DNA from: Litomosoides sigmodontis
Taxonomy: Eukaryota > Nematoda > Chromadorea > Rhabditida > Onchocercidae
Direction: 5' to 3'
Assembly (NCBI GenBank): GCA_963070105.1
Contig: OY718807.1
Coordinates: forward strand, 5,615,001-5,679,000
DNA length: 64,000 bases
Shown here: positions 25,408 to 37,857 of the stretch, piece by piece
How positions within the stretch are numbered: position 1 is the stretch's first letter
Layout of the letters: every line of letters begins with the position of its first letter
The notes under the pieces: model-generated
Database searches by the model: none
What the model was told of the DNA's origin: nothing
Seen by the model: only the letters and a program-made list of their open reading frames with translations
Translations under genes and position numbers: made by a program

Positions 25408-28026
25408 ATGGTACAGGAGGAAGAAACAACGAGGGAATCATGTCCGGCCGCTATTCCCGCAGCGCACATCCTACAAAAGCTTTCTGATGCTCTTTCATCC
25501 TTCACTGTACCTGATCAGGTTTATTTATGGATTTTGGTGATATAGCAATTGTGATAGCAGAGGGTAGATTGACCTTTTAAATTTTTGCAGGTTGGCGTCA
25601 CTGTATTTCGTACTTTAATCTCATTATTGAATGACGGAAAATAAAGGATTACTGGATGCCTTCCGTTAATGATTTATGTTTCTCACATATTGTTCTTTTT
25701 ACAAGCGCTCTTGAATCCTTCAGTCTCATTATTTTTCGTCGTGTTACAGAAAATTTTGGAAAGGACTTCCAAAGGGTTTTCAAAGTCTCCCGTACAAGAA
25801 ATTGATGAATATTTTGAACTTGTTGCCAAAATTGGCCGGCCACTTTTCAAATGGGATATAATACGATGTTCTTTTCTCTGGAAGCTTGAAGTAGTTTTCC
25901 GTATTCATTAAATATATGCATAATATACCTAGATCTTTATAAGATACCAGTTAGCAGGCGAAAATAAATGGATGTATCACTGATGTTGCTGACTTACAGT
26001 TATTATGTTTTATTTACACAAGTTTGCAGAATAAGTGATGTGTTAAATAATTTATTTATGCTTGAAAACTTCCTAATTTTTATTGGCCATATTAGCTATT
26101 CCGTAATCTACCATTCTCTATTCGGTTTTACATAATTTATAAAGAAACATTCATCATGTTACTATTTTTGCATTATTATATATTGTTATCAGTATTTTCG
26201 TTTTGAGCAAACAATGTCGGAAATGTTGTGTATCGAGGCAGAAAGTGCAGCTACGGAGGATGACAAGAAAACACTCATCTCGAATGATGATCTGCATCAA
26301 CAGCAGCAGTTTATTTTGCGAAAAGCTGCAGAATTCGATGGAACACCGTTTACTTTTCAGAGGTTTCCTTGATTTTGTATGTCCTGCTTGCCTGCGCATT
26401 ATTTCATTGCATCCCATATATTTTTATTGCAGATAGACAGTAAGTGCCATTTGTAAGAGTAGACCATGAGTAGAAATTTTTATAAATGAAGAAATCTTTG
26501 CAAAAAATTAATTTAAGACTGTGTGAACTACTGATTAGTCCTTCTCGACATTACAAACGAACAGACAAGTACCTTCGAGCCTTAGAAAAGAATATCAATG
26601 TGGTGACAACAATTACGGAGAACGGAGAACGAGTGACCGGAGTAGAGCCATTTCCAGGAGAGCTAGACATTGCTCCCACGCTTCGCATTGAAGAACCATT
26701 CTTCGTCCAGGTATATATATTGTTATGAGATATTAAGCGCTTCAGTACACTTTATGTATTCATGCAATGTCCACATTGACTCATCGATTTTCTGAGTATA
26801 AGCAACGACTATATTATTTAGTTAAAATGTATTTCACAGTTTTTCATTTTTTTTAGTTGCAATAATGGATAACAAAATTTTCAACCTTGTTTATTACAGG
26901 TTGATGAATGTGATGCTCTAATAGAAACGAAATTGATTGCTGCTGGAGACTATCTTATCAGAGTATTTATTAAGCTTATTCCCTTTTTTGTTTAGTGATG
27001 TGTTCTCAACTCTGTGGGTACAAAATATAACTTTTTGTTGCAGAGGATTATATGCTACAGTGTACTAAGGTCTGAATTGTGATTTAATGTCTCGGTTGCT
27101 ATAAGTTATTCAGATTGGGAAGGAAATGCTCGATTTTATTATTTAATTCATTTTCTTAATTTTGTAAATCAACTTATAAAATTCAGTGTATGAAAAACAT
27201 TTAAATCAAATTGTAAAAGATTATGGCGCTTAATTACGAAGGTAAAACGGGAACTAGTATACTGTCATTTTTCAAGATTTTATTAGTAATTAATGGATTT
27301 AACAGTTCTAACCACAAACTGTTTTACAGAGAGAGGGAGGGAGGAAGGAGGCAGGGTGAGGAGAAGTTACACTCAACTTATGCAGAGGTTACTGGCAAAC
27401 TTCTTAAGCAATGTTTAGACGAATGCGTTGATTTCTGGTGAAATATTTGCTTACATGATCACAAGGAAATTGGTTATTTTCAGGAAAACGGATCTCCAGA
27501 AACAGTTACAAAAGAACTAGCAATGGGTGATTGTATCCCAGTCAACTTATCTCCATCACGTGACGCTAAGGATGAACTGCCTGAAATCAAAGTAGGTTTC
27601 ATTTGCAGTGGAGTTACCAATATTTGGATTTGTAGCTTATGTAGTTAGCTGCAGGTCATCGCGATTCAGAATATTGGAATCTTTTGAAAAATTCGTTCAA
27701 GTCTTTAGTCATGCCCTGAATGCATTTCTAACTTGAAAGAAAAAGTGATACTGAATACCGTTTACTAAAATGCGATTGCAGTTTGTTAAATGAAATTGTC
27801 TTTATGGGGAAGGAATCATTACTTAGATTATGCTCGTCTATTAGTTTATAGTATATACGTAGCTTTCTTAAATAGCTCCGACTGTTCTTGGAATTTGCTC
27901 ACCGAATCCGTTTGTTTGCAGCAGAACAACTCAGAGCATGAAGTAGAACATGGAAGCACATCAACTGAATCATTGGGCAAACAAGTGCAAAATGTCAAAC
28001 ATGAAGCAACGAAGGACGGGAACTAA
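25408..28026 (+). CDS. PPP4R2: Serine/threonine-protein phosphatase 4 regulatory subunit 2
   Basis: Predicted about 296 aa in seven exons: 25408-25518, 25750-25890 (or 25893), 26193-26362, 26518-26710, 26900-26962, 27484-27591, 27922-28026. The protein binds and regulates the PP4 catalytic subunit, acting in DNA-damage repair and centrosome maturation. The family core is clear. [13 protein letters not shown] and [14 protein letters not shown] with FLWKLE match the N-terminal helices. [34 protein letters not shown] and [12 protein letters not shown] match the most conserved block. The C-terminus is a short, charged and Ser/Thr-rich tail, as expected though shorter than in vertebrates. The exact donor of exon 2 is ambiguous by one codon. 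Exon 1 joins exon 2 directly; an in-between segment (25591-25644) was left out because it has no workable donor and ends in a stop. Confidence 0.9.
27334..27356 (+). other. G-rich tract in PPP4R2 intron 5 (possible G-quadruplex)
   Basis: Four or more GG/GGG runs separated by one to two bases occur within 23 nt in an otherwise AT-rich intron. The tract could fold as a two-tier quadruplex in DNA or nascent RNA. Confidence 0.4.
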
Positions 28027-28856
28027 GAATTCCGATTGATGCATTTAAACACGACCGTATGTTCATGCCTTTTTAAGGATGTCCAAAATATATGGTCATT
28101 TTAACATTGTGCTCATTGTGTTTAGCCAAGCAACTTACAGTACTGCTAGATTGAACTGTATACAGTTGGAAAAATTCATCGGAAAAATTACGACTGCTTT
28201 GTTGTATTATAGGAAAACTTCGTTAAGTAAATTGTTACTCTATTTGACTTTCTTGAAGGGTACAGATTTAGTTGCAGAAATCAACACTTTTTTGTAGTTG
28301 GCCGTCAGATTAGTTTGCATTTTCATTTTTCTTTTATCATCCTCTCTGTTTATAACATGCGGAATATTTATTAAAAGCAAAAAAAGAACAGTTCACAAAA
28401 GTGGAAAGTACTCGTATAATGATTTCACTGAATTATTAGACTATGACATGATGAAGTTTCACAATGGTGAATCATACCCAACTGTTTCTTGGAAAATAAA
28501 GCAAGCCATGTCTTTGAGGTGTTGTTGCACATTGTTGTCTCAACATGGAAGTGAATTTCGTTTTGGGAAAGGACATGGTGTTAGATGACTATATTTTGGT
28601 TGTCTCCCATCAAATTACACAACAAACGATTCGACTACAACCAAAGCTCTCTCTAATTGCTTTCGTTGTAAAACATGACCAGCAACTATATGCATAATTG
28701 AAAAAACGACATTGGAAAACCCAACCGGTTTTCATCGTTAGCTAAGCAAATGTGCCTATATTCAGGCCCACTAACATTGCTTTCTCTTAATTGAATTATG
28801 CCGTTAGAAAGCTGCTCATAAATGATGAAGGGAAGAGAAAAAAGCTGATTGTGTTA
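28027..28856. other. Intergenic region between convergent PPP4R2 and IPO7 genes
   Basis: The 3' regions of two convergent genes. An AATAAA at 28495 could serve PPP4R2. A 96-codon frame at 28298-28588 begins with a hydrophobic run but has no domain, so I do not call it. Confidence 0.6.
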
Positions 28857-31800
28857 CTAAATGTTATTGCTTTTAGCAGCAAAATTGAAAGTATCGGGTA
28901 CCGGTGCATCCACATTAAAAGCGTATCCTCCCTGCTGCTCCACTTTCTTACTCTTTGCCAACGACATTCGTTGGTCACACACTCGCAGTAATCCGTCCAG
29001 TATTACCTGTTTTTCCGTATTAGCACATGTCGTCATGGAGAGTAGCAATTTCTGATTACTTGTCCTCAATGCTAAAATTTGAGAATTTTATTTATAGACA
29101 TTTGTCACAACGGACTATTAGCTTCCACCTTATATAATTTCATCTACGCTTTCTAATAACTACTGTATGCATGGTTGTCAAAAAGTGGATTCCCTTCAAC
29201 ATCTATTTATAAAATCAAATCGTTTAACAAAATACTGCAAAATTATTGCAGGATAATTAATGCACCTGGCATTAATATGTCGCACGTACATTATAAGTCC
29301 AAAAATCGATATTTTTGGACAGAATATTGTATTCTACAAAAAAGAAGGAAGACGGAACAAACCATCAAGTGTTTCTTTATAAAAAATGAAGACGTCCGCA
29401 GTTTCATCGTCATCGAGAGGAGTAAAATACGCTTCCATGGAATCATCATCCCAACTACCTGATGCCGACGTTGAATCTGAGTCAAACGCTTGTGTGTCAT
29501 TTTCTGTCTAAATAAGTGATACATCAGCGAGAATCAAAGATTTTTCAGAGATTGCACGAATACAAAATTCCACCCTGCCTTTTACCCATTTCGATGTCAA
29601 TGAATGATAACGGAAATGCGCTCCTTTTCAAGTGATATGATCCACTACTAAATTCACATTCTATTGAATGAAAATAAAAAGTTAACATACTCTTTCTTTT
29701 TTATTCTGATGTTCTGCCAAGGTTTCCAGATATTCAAGAACATCTTCATCTATCTCATCTTCGCTATCCGCTAAATCTTCATCTCTTCCAACTTCTGCCT
29801 GCAAATGCTATTACATAATGAATCACCATTCGATATGCCATTTCCAATATTTTATTTTTGAAGTAATAGTGCTTTATAGTGCTCTAAAAACTCTAAAAAG
29901 CTCAAGAAATATCACTGTAATGGACTTTTAAATAAAAGATTATTATTATAAATACCTCAATTTCTTTACCAGTAGATTCCTTTTCATTGGCCAAACGATT
30001 TTCCGCTTTAATCTTCATTGCCTTCTGAAGACCGATCAAAAGCGAAACAAGTAATTCATTAATCTGTAAGCAAAATTCGGCGTTATTCCTGAACATTGGA
30101 TAAGACAAATATAATTCCTATATTCATAATAATATAGCTCTCCATATAGCGGCAGTAATTATCTTACATGGAAAATGAAATACCTGTTGCGCTTTTTCGT
30201 CAATTAGAGTTGGTCTATGGAGGGCAGACAGCCTTGCCATGGTACATAAACCTATTACTGCCATTTTGCGGTCGTGAACACCCTCCAAACAGTGTGCTAA
30301 TGATAGAAGCTCGTTGACCAAGTAATTTAATGTATTAGTTCCGTGAGGTTGCAATTGAGGTAACAAGTTTACAAACATATTTGTATCATAATATAAACCT
30401 GCTATCACTACCTGGAAAGTACGTTTGGTTTACATCACTTTACAAAGTGCATGTGAATTAGTATTAAGGCAAAGAAACTAACCAAAATAAGTGCGGGTTT
30501 CAAAGTTCTGCAGTCCTTAATCGGCTGGTGTAACCGGGTAAGAATTAATTGGATGAGATCTGGTACTAAATTGTTGATTTTACCCTGGAAATGCTTTTAC
30601 TACAGTTGAGATTTCAAAAGTTACACTTCTGGATAAACTCGGGATAAAGGCTTTACCTTTTAAGTTCTCGTCCCTATTCCCTATCAACAATGGCTTAACA
30701 CATACCTGACATTCAAGAATAAGGCACTCGAGCAGTTTAGCTGCATGCACCTGGTCGTTTTCTTCCATATCTTCATTAAACATATTAACAGCAATTTCAA
30801 CGAAAGCTCTGAGCCGTTCTGGACGGGCTAAAAAACTGTCGGTGTCCACTGTCAAATATGAATGCAGTACAGGCATCACATCTGCAAAAGAAAAAGAGTT
30901 TTATATCGCAGACCGGTGAAAGAATTTAAATGCAACTCGTTTTTGATCTCAGTATTACCGTTCAACCAGCATTAGGTTGATTTCGACAGCTTAGCAGTAT
31001 ATTGAATAACTTTTAAAAAATGAAAAAACTTAAAAAATGATACGATGTGAAACTGAAAAATGATTATTGCTCCACATGCAAACTCATTAACAGACAAATT
31101 CGTTTTTATTTAATTTTCAATTCTATCGAAAAATGCGAACAGTGACTAATACTTACCGATAAAAACTATCCCCTCCAAACTGATTGCTAATTTGTGAATA
31201 TCGAAGAATATTTCCCACATCGATTCACTTACAGAATACGCAATCATTGAATTTGCTAATGTCAAAACTTCTTCATAGTAATCTGCAAGGAAGCAATCAC
31301 ATTTAGAAATTTTGACAATGAAAAAAAGATGCTGTAATTTTCTTTTCATCGTTGCTTTCCACTGTTGTTCGAAGCACTAGTAAACATAATTAGTAATGCT
31401 TTTTTTACGCGACAATTGAGAGCATCTTTAGCTAATGCAAAAAAAAAAAACATAGCAATACAAGATGAGATGTTGGTCGCCTAAAGCTTTAAAAATGAGG
31501 AAAAGCAAGATATTTTTTAACTCTTCAAAAGAAGAGAGTTATAGCTTTCAATATACAGTAAAAAAGGTAACCGATCTGCTCGTGATCCAGAACAGACTTA
31601 ATCACCCTACGCACTTGTTCTTCGATATGATAAAGAACATCCTGATTGTCTTCCACCATGTCCAGCACTGACCCCAAAGTAGTCAATATGCCCATCACAG
31701 TGACTGTGCGATCATCTTCCTGATTTTCCGATAAGGAAAGTTGTAAGAAAATATTTGCCTAAACGACCAATTTTTATATTATTATTTAAAATGTAAGTGA

Positions 31801-34800
31801 AATTAGAATACTGCCCGGTTTTTACTTATTTTCAAATATTTTACCTAAACTCTTTGAATAAAAAAAGTCTAAATTTGATCACGTAATCTATCTTTATTTA
31901 CTGTTACTAAAATGCGCAATTATGATGCATTTCAATTAAAAGCGCACAAAATTCAGTACAGAATAATTACGTTTACCGTTGTTTGAATGCATTCTTAAAT
32001 AACTTACCAATTCAGTTGCGACGTCAACGGCGATAGGTATAATATCTTCAACGAAATCTTCTAATAGTACTTCCATAACGCTGGTCATTTCTTCTATTTC
32101 AGCTCGAGCCACAAGTCGCAATACTTCGATTATAACCGCATGAACATGAGACTTTAAAACTGAACGATCTAAAATTTTCCATTTGTAAATGCTGGTTTTT
32201 TATAAAGTATGAAAAAGGTTCCAAAAATATTTGCATTTCCACCACAGCATGTATGGAAATTAAGAAGCTAACATCTTGTTTGCGATTCCAACATACGCTG
32301 TATAGCCATCGCAGCTTCCACTTTCACAGGTAATTCCTCACTGACATCAGTTAACCTCTTCACCAACTCTTCATAAATACGTGTTATTCGGCCACCAGAT
32401 AATTTGCCACTGGCAAACTGCTGGAAATAATCTTTGTGATGCAAAATCAATGCAAAAGATAAGTCAAAGCTTGTAAATGAATAAGTCGGGAGCCAGCGAC
32501 ACAAAAGCGCACCCTTATAGTCCAACATGCTCGAGAGCGTATGAATCGTATTGGGTGAGCGATTTTCGAGATTACAAATCTATCCACCAATTCATCAACA
32601 GCACCATTATACTTCTGAAAAGTAATTTTTTTTCTTTAGAATTCATATGTAAAGGTGTGTGAATATAGATGATAATGTAATGATATGAGAAATGATAACA
32701 ATTTCAAAAACTTCTATGAAACCTTGCTTTTCGTTAAAGCGACAAAAAGTTCTCCGAGAATATGTAGGGCGCCTTCTTGATCACGCGGATTTACGTCTGG
32801 ATTACTAAGCATGTTTAACGCAAACTCTAATATGGGCTGCAACATATCTTTCCTTTTCGCAAAACTAGTCAGAACATTTGCAGCTGCAACTGATGGATTG
32901 TGCAACTCATCGTATACATCTGCAACGTTACATTTTGCTTTTTCATTGACTACCTTATAAAAATTATTTAGTAAGCAAATAGTGCAGTAGAGCCTTGATA
33001 ATTCCCATTTTGTGACTGTAAAATTTCGGTTTTCACTTCAACGGTAAAGAATTACCCAAAGATAAATCTCTCATAAATTTTCACCATATATGCTACTTTA
33101 TTCAACTACGTAGCAAACACCCTTACCAAAATATTTTTGTCAAATAACCATACAAAAATATACCATATTTCATGCGAACAAATTCTTCTGGTGAGTCGTT
33201 CCACAACTCTTCATCTTCATTGGAATATTTCAGCAATGGAAAGAGAACGCTATGCACAATGCCCTAAAGGTGTAGACGAAATTGCTCCAAATTACGTTCC
33301 TTGAATATTTGGATTTTTTTGCCTACACGAACAAGATAAATTTAATACAAGATTCACAAATACTAGAATTGAACAGAACCCACGAATACCTGAAAATGAG
33401 GTTTGATGACTTTCCAAGTCCGTGACTGAGAAATCGCTATATCGATGTATTGCAATAGAGAATGTAACACCCGAGATGACACGTAATTCCCGTTTCGGTA
33501 ACCATCCAGAACCTGCAGACATGTGTTCAGAATTGGAATTGCAAAGTGTGTCATGTAATTTTCCGCAAATTCCGAATAATTCAGTTGCACTTGTCCTGGA
33601 GATCCATATCTGAAAAACCAATAAGTCATTAACTCTGCTACCGAAAAGTAATGAATTGACAAGTTGCGTCTCAAAGTTAACGCTGCACACAATATCAGCT
33701 GTGGAATAAGACTACTCCTGAATACAAGGAACAAGAACAAAGAACGTTTTAATATGATCCATATTCAACAAAATATATTCAGTCCCATTTCCGCTGATCA
33801 GACGATAAATTAGACGGTCATTTGTGCATTAATATTATGAAAATCTACCATCTTGCTAGAAAATCGATGCGAAGTAAAACATAACCTTTCAAAAATGCGT
33901 TCAACAATTGCAGATGCCCATTTTTTACATTTCCACCACACTGTTCTCTCGCGATCATCTTCATCAACCGTGTTCACTTCTTCCGGTACAGGTCTTCCAA
34001 TGATTAGTCGAAACTGCTCTAACCACTCCGTCAAGGACTGACTTGTGAACATCTCCAAATTCAGTGAGAACTATAGTAAAACGAATGGTTATAACAGATA
34101 AAGCACGCTTAAGAATATAAAACAATACCAAGATTGCTCGCTGATATCCTTCAAACTTCAATTAATTAATTCAACTAGTACCTGAACCAGCCCATAAAAT
34201 ATCTTCAAAATAAGTTTTTGAAGCAAGCAAGATTCTTGAGAAGCATCGGGCATCAGCGTAATGAGACGTTCAAGAAGCATTGGCATCAACAGGCTCATTG
34301 TTTCTACTAATGGTTTTTTCTCTTTCACTCGGCGATATCTAAAAGTTTTGCATCAGCGCAACTTATTTTCTCGCTAAAATCTGCAGATAATTGGAGGAAG
34401 TTATAATTTACCGTCAATCAAAGTCATAATTTAATACAGCCTACAGTAATTAACAGACATTTCATTAAATCACTATTATCAAATCCATATCAGACTGCAG
34501 ACAATTTAAACCGCCTAAACATTTCCAAATAAGACTTACTCATAGAGTTTAACTAGACGTCGTATAACCAAAAGCGCTCCTAGCCAAGATGGCCCATCCA
34601 CTGAGTGTAATAAAACTGCGACTTTTTGTGGTAGATGTGGCCAATTCTTTGGAAAATCGTGCCTCGTGATTACTCCAACTGCAGTGCATAATTGAACCCT
34701 AAATGAACATTGCATAATCACTGGCAATTTCGCAACAACCGTTTCTTCATATCCGATAAATACGAACCTTACAGCTTCAGGTGAACCCACAATAGCATCT

Positions 34801-35640
34801 ATGATAAGCTCACGAATAAGATTTTTATCCTGCTCAGGGAGAGTAAACGACTGTTTATCATCTTCATCCATAACCCAGTGTCTGAAATGATTGGTCAAAA
34901 TGGTCAGCAAGTGTGACTAGTTTTTCTCGAATTTCAATCAAAAATTTACATTAATATCTGATTTCAAAAGTAACAAATTTCTGAGAATCTCTATGTATAA
35001 CAAAATGCTCACCTAAGTCAAATCAGGATTCCTTTCCAGTACAATATCAAACGAATTATTTAGACCTCGAAAACTGTGCAATTGAACAGCAATTTTGTTT
35101 CATAGGAGTAAGCTACCTGTTAATAACGTTCTTCAAATAAATGACAGCTGCTTGTCGAGCAGAACAATCCACTCCCTCATCCATAATGATATGAAGTAAA
35201 AGGGGAGTAAAACCCACTAACCGCATATTCTGAAAAAGTAACAGCGGCAAATTCAGCGACCGATCTTTTTTCTTTTATATCATATTTTAACTAAATGATT
35301 TACACCAAACAACCACGTCATTTCGAAATAATTCAGAACAAATTCTCACAACGTTTCGTTAGTTTCAAAATCCTTAATCAGATAATTAATGGCGAATGAT
35401 TAATGACCGCTAAACTGTTTTTATAATGGCTTAAAATAATGTAATTTCCTCTTTATATACCACAGTATTGCGATGAAAAATGGAAGTAGCGTGTTACTCG
35501 CGACATTATACCTGTTCGAGATATGAAGCTGCTTCTTTCTGATTTACTGAAGAAGTGGTAGCCCTCAGCGCACTAATTAAATTTTCTCTTTCCATCTTTC
35601 GATAAGTTTCCGAAGTATCCCCACGAAATCCCTCAAACAT
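28857..35640 (-). CDS. IPO7: Importin-7/8 family nuclear transport receptor
   Basis: Predicted 1067 aa in 22 exons (minus order): 35640-35512, 35229-35117, 34881-34768, 34698-34540, 34338-34182, 34070-33886, 33609-33390, 33263-33164, 32919-32723, 32614-32513, 32420-32273, 32168-32008, 31758-31572, 31282-31157, 30881-30706, 30584-30483, 30411-30184, 30063-29956, 29798-29691, 29507-29363, 29333-29290, 29051-28857. It is an importin-beta superfamily receptor that binds RanGTP and carries ribosomal proteins, histones and signalling factors into the nucleus. Collinear matches to vertebrate IPO7 include WWKCKKWA, YGSPGQVQLNYSEFAENY, LPVKVEAAMAIQRML, HSYLTVDTDSFLARPERL, the acidic segment near 905-940 and the C-terminal GGYAFNVDAPVPDTFNF. 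Length agrees (human about 1040). Exon 21 is only 44 nt, and without it the frame breaks. An alternative start is the internal ATG at 35595. Confidence 0.95.
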
Positions 35641-36522
35641 ATAAAACTACCTATAACAAAGCAGGTGCATATTTTATTATAAACAGTTTGTTAAAACAAA
35701 AAGAAAAAACACGTACTGCGACACGTCGCCCACAAAATCTAAGCACGCACTGCAAAACATAATAAACCCTTCTTGACCAGTTTTTATAGCACAAAAGGTG
35801 GCACTCTTCGTAAAAAGGCACATATTAAAGCATATTAAAGCGTTGCCAGTGATTATGAGCAATGATAGATTGAAATTCCCCCGCCGCACATTCTTTTATT
35901 TACTACTACAAAGAGCACACACCGTCTTGAAACGTAAGTCCCGTCTTCTCACCTACGACAGACACTTCTGAACAAACAAAGAACACTTTACAATCCAACC
36001 AACTCTGCCACAGCGAAATGAACCCACCACAACAGTGACGCAATAGCCCTAAATACAGTGAAGCGCTTTAGCATTTAACGCAGCCTTCCAAGTAATCTTT
36101 GACTCATCGACTTGAACTGTGGAAAATACCCTTTGTCAGCTTCCGTTTTGTGAATTTTTTCTTTTTTTTTAAAAAAAAGTCTGGAGATTGTCTGAGATGA
36201 AAAATATATTTGGCAGGGATTGAGAGCGATGCATGAGAAGTTGCGAGCGGTAAGGGACGTTCTCCTCCGAGCGATTCTTGTGACTGCCTATTAAGGGCCA
36301 ACTGTATTAGATAGTTGATAAGAACTGCATTAAAAAAAAGTGACTTATAAAACAGGGACTTTCTGACCTGCACGCAGGATTTTTCTCCTTTATCAATTAG
36401 CAAAATTGATGTTGAAGCGAGAAATTATCAACTGTCAGGTTGTTTTTCCATATATTTCCCTTTGGAAATCTGCTTTTTTTCATTTTTCCATTTGCAGATT
36501 TCATCATAATTTTAGGAAAACA
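35641..36522. promoter_or_regulatory. Divergent upstream region between IPO7 and the first FABP gene
   Basis: About 880 bases between two start codons facing away from each other. TTATAG ends about ten bases before the IPO7 ATG (on the minus strand) and TTTTAG about seven before the FABP ATG; both may be spliced-leader acceptors. No core promoter element is recognised. Confidence 0.45.
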
Positions 36523-37767
36523 ATGGCAAGTGAAGTGGAAGAATTGCCTAAAAAGTTTATGGGAGCTTTTAAGCTCGACCGCAGCGAGAATTTCGATGAA
36601 TTTTTGGCATCAAAAGGCATGATTTGGTTAATCTTTTTATTTTTGCATTGTGTTAATGCTTAGGCTTTCAAGTCCATCTAGTTATTTTCTCTCTCACGTG
36701 ATTTTTTAGTGTTCTACTTAACGGCATACGTCCTGGAATATATCTGTAACTTTTTTTAATCAAATGGATTTGAAGTAAAATGTTTTTCAGGTGTAAATTG
36801 GTTTTTGAGGAAAATGATTTCGTTTGCATCTGTTACTAAAGTCTTCAGCTATTCCGATGAAGTTAAAGGTGCCTATAATTTATACAACCAGTCGTCCAAG
36901 AAGAATACGATTTACAAGAACTGGAAACTAAAAGAGGAATTTCAGGCTGAAGGATTCGATGGCAAGATGCACAAAGTATTACTTCGATTACTTCGGCTTA
37001 TTTTATACTCCTTATACTGATATAGTTGAATAATTGATAGTAGGTTTATGGAGAGCCTTAAACTCGATAAATGCTACGCCTTTTATATTTTATATCTAAA
37101 TCTTCAGATTTTTTGTAATTTAGAATTACAACGCAATGAAATCCTGGTGCATAATTCTAGATTAAGTTCGATTTCGATCCAGTAACAGGAAGTTTAAAAG
37201 AGACACATGTCCGAATGGACGACCCAAGCGATAGTGGAGAGACGTACACTTATACTGTAGATGGCGATACTTTGTTATTGGTAAGTGTTAATTTATTTGG
37301 TTTTCTGTTTCTTAGTTTCTGTGTTTTCATTGTTTTTATCTGCACTAATTTGTTTTTTCAGTGATGGTCGCGCACCGTAATGTAAAAAAAATTAGTTTAC
37401 ATCAAAACTTACTGAATTATGAGGCTTATTCGCTCAACTTACGTCGTCTCTTGCTAATGTCCAACATTCTTAGAATACCGAGATTTAAGAAGGATGCTGA
37501 TATTTCAGATGTTGTGTGCTTTATACCTAATATCAACTTTATGAGTCGTGAAGTACATTAAAAGATTTGGGTGTTTTTCAAAAAATTACAGGTTTTAAAT
37601 ATTCTAATACTACTTCGCCCAATGAATTATTACTCTATCAACAGGAAAAAGAAATATAGTCCGCTATCCCTTTTGCGGTTGTTATACTTATCTTTTTCCA
37701 GAGTATGGCAAACGAAAAAGCATCCTGCAAGCGGTACTTCATTCGACAAACATCGTCTGGACAATAG
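36523..37767 (+). CDS. Nematode fatty-acid-binding protein, copy 1 (intracellular form)
   Basis: Predicted 154 aa in four exons: 36523-36616, 36791-36975, 37161-37280, 37702-37767. FABPs are ten-stranded beta-barrels that carry fatty acids. The protein opens with LPKKFMGAFKLDRSENFDEF, followed by NWFLRKMISFASVTK, typical of the nematode FABP group that includes Ascaris As-p18. It ends CKRYFIRQTSSGQ; the R within KRYF corresponds to the carboxylate-binding arginine. No signal peptide follows the chosen ATG, unlike copies 2 and 3. An in-frame ATG at 36406 would add 39 residues with a hydrophobic patch, but acceptor-like AGs lie between, so I treat that as 5' UTR. The first intron begins with GC, not GT (36617-36618), at exactly the position of the GT donor in the two paralogues. 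AATAAA lies at 37852. Confidence 0.88.
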
Positions 37768-37851
37768 TAATCATTTTGTTAGGCTCCTCATGATTCGTAA
37801 ACATGAGCGATGAATATCATTCATCGAATTTCTTTTTCTCTCTAAATTACA

Positions 37852-37857
37852 AATAAA
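37852..37857 (+). terminator. Candidate poly(A) signal for FABP copy 1
   Basis: AATAAA 85 bases after the stop codon, followed by a U-rich stretch. The spacing is good for a compact 3' UTR. Confidence 0.6.

Noticed and set aside
25591..25644. Extra PPP4R2 segment reading on from a good acceptor
   Set aside because: It runs into a stop without a usable donor. Omitting it gives a protein collinear with the family.
28298..28588. 96-codon frame starting with a hydrophobic run
   Set aside because: It lies in the 3' region between two convergent genes, with no domain and no splice partners. The hydrophobicity follows from T-rich DNA.
36406..36522. 39-codon in-frame N-terminal extension of FABP copy 1
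   Set aside because: It contains a hydrophobic patch but not at the start, and two acceptor-like AGs lie between it and the ATG. It is better read as 5' UTR.
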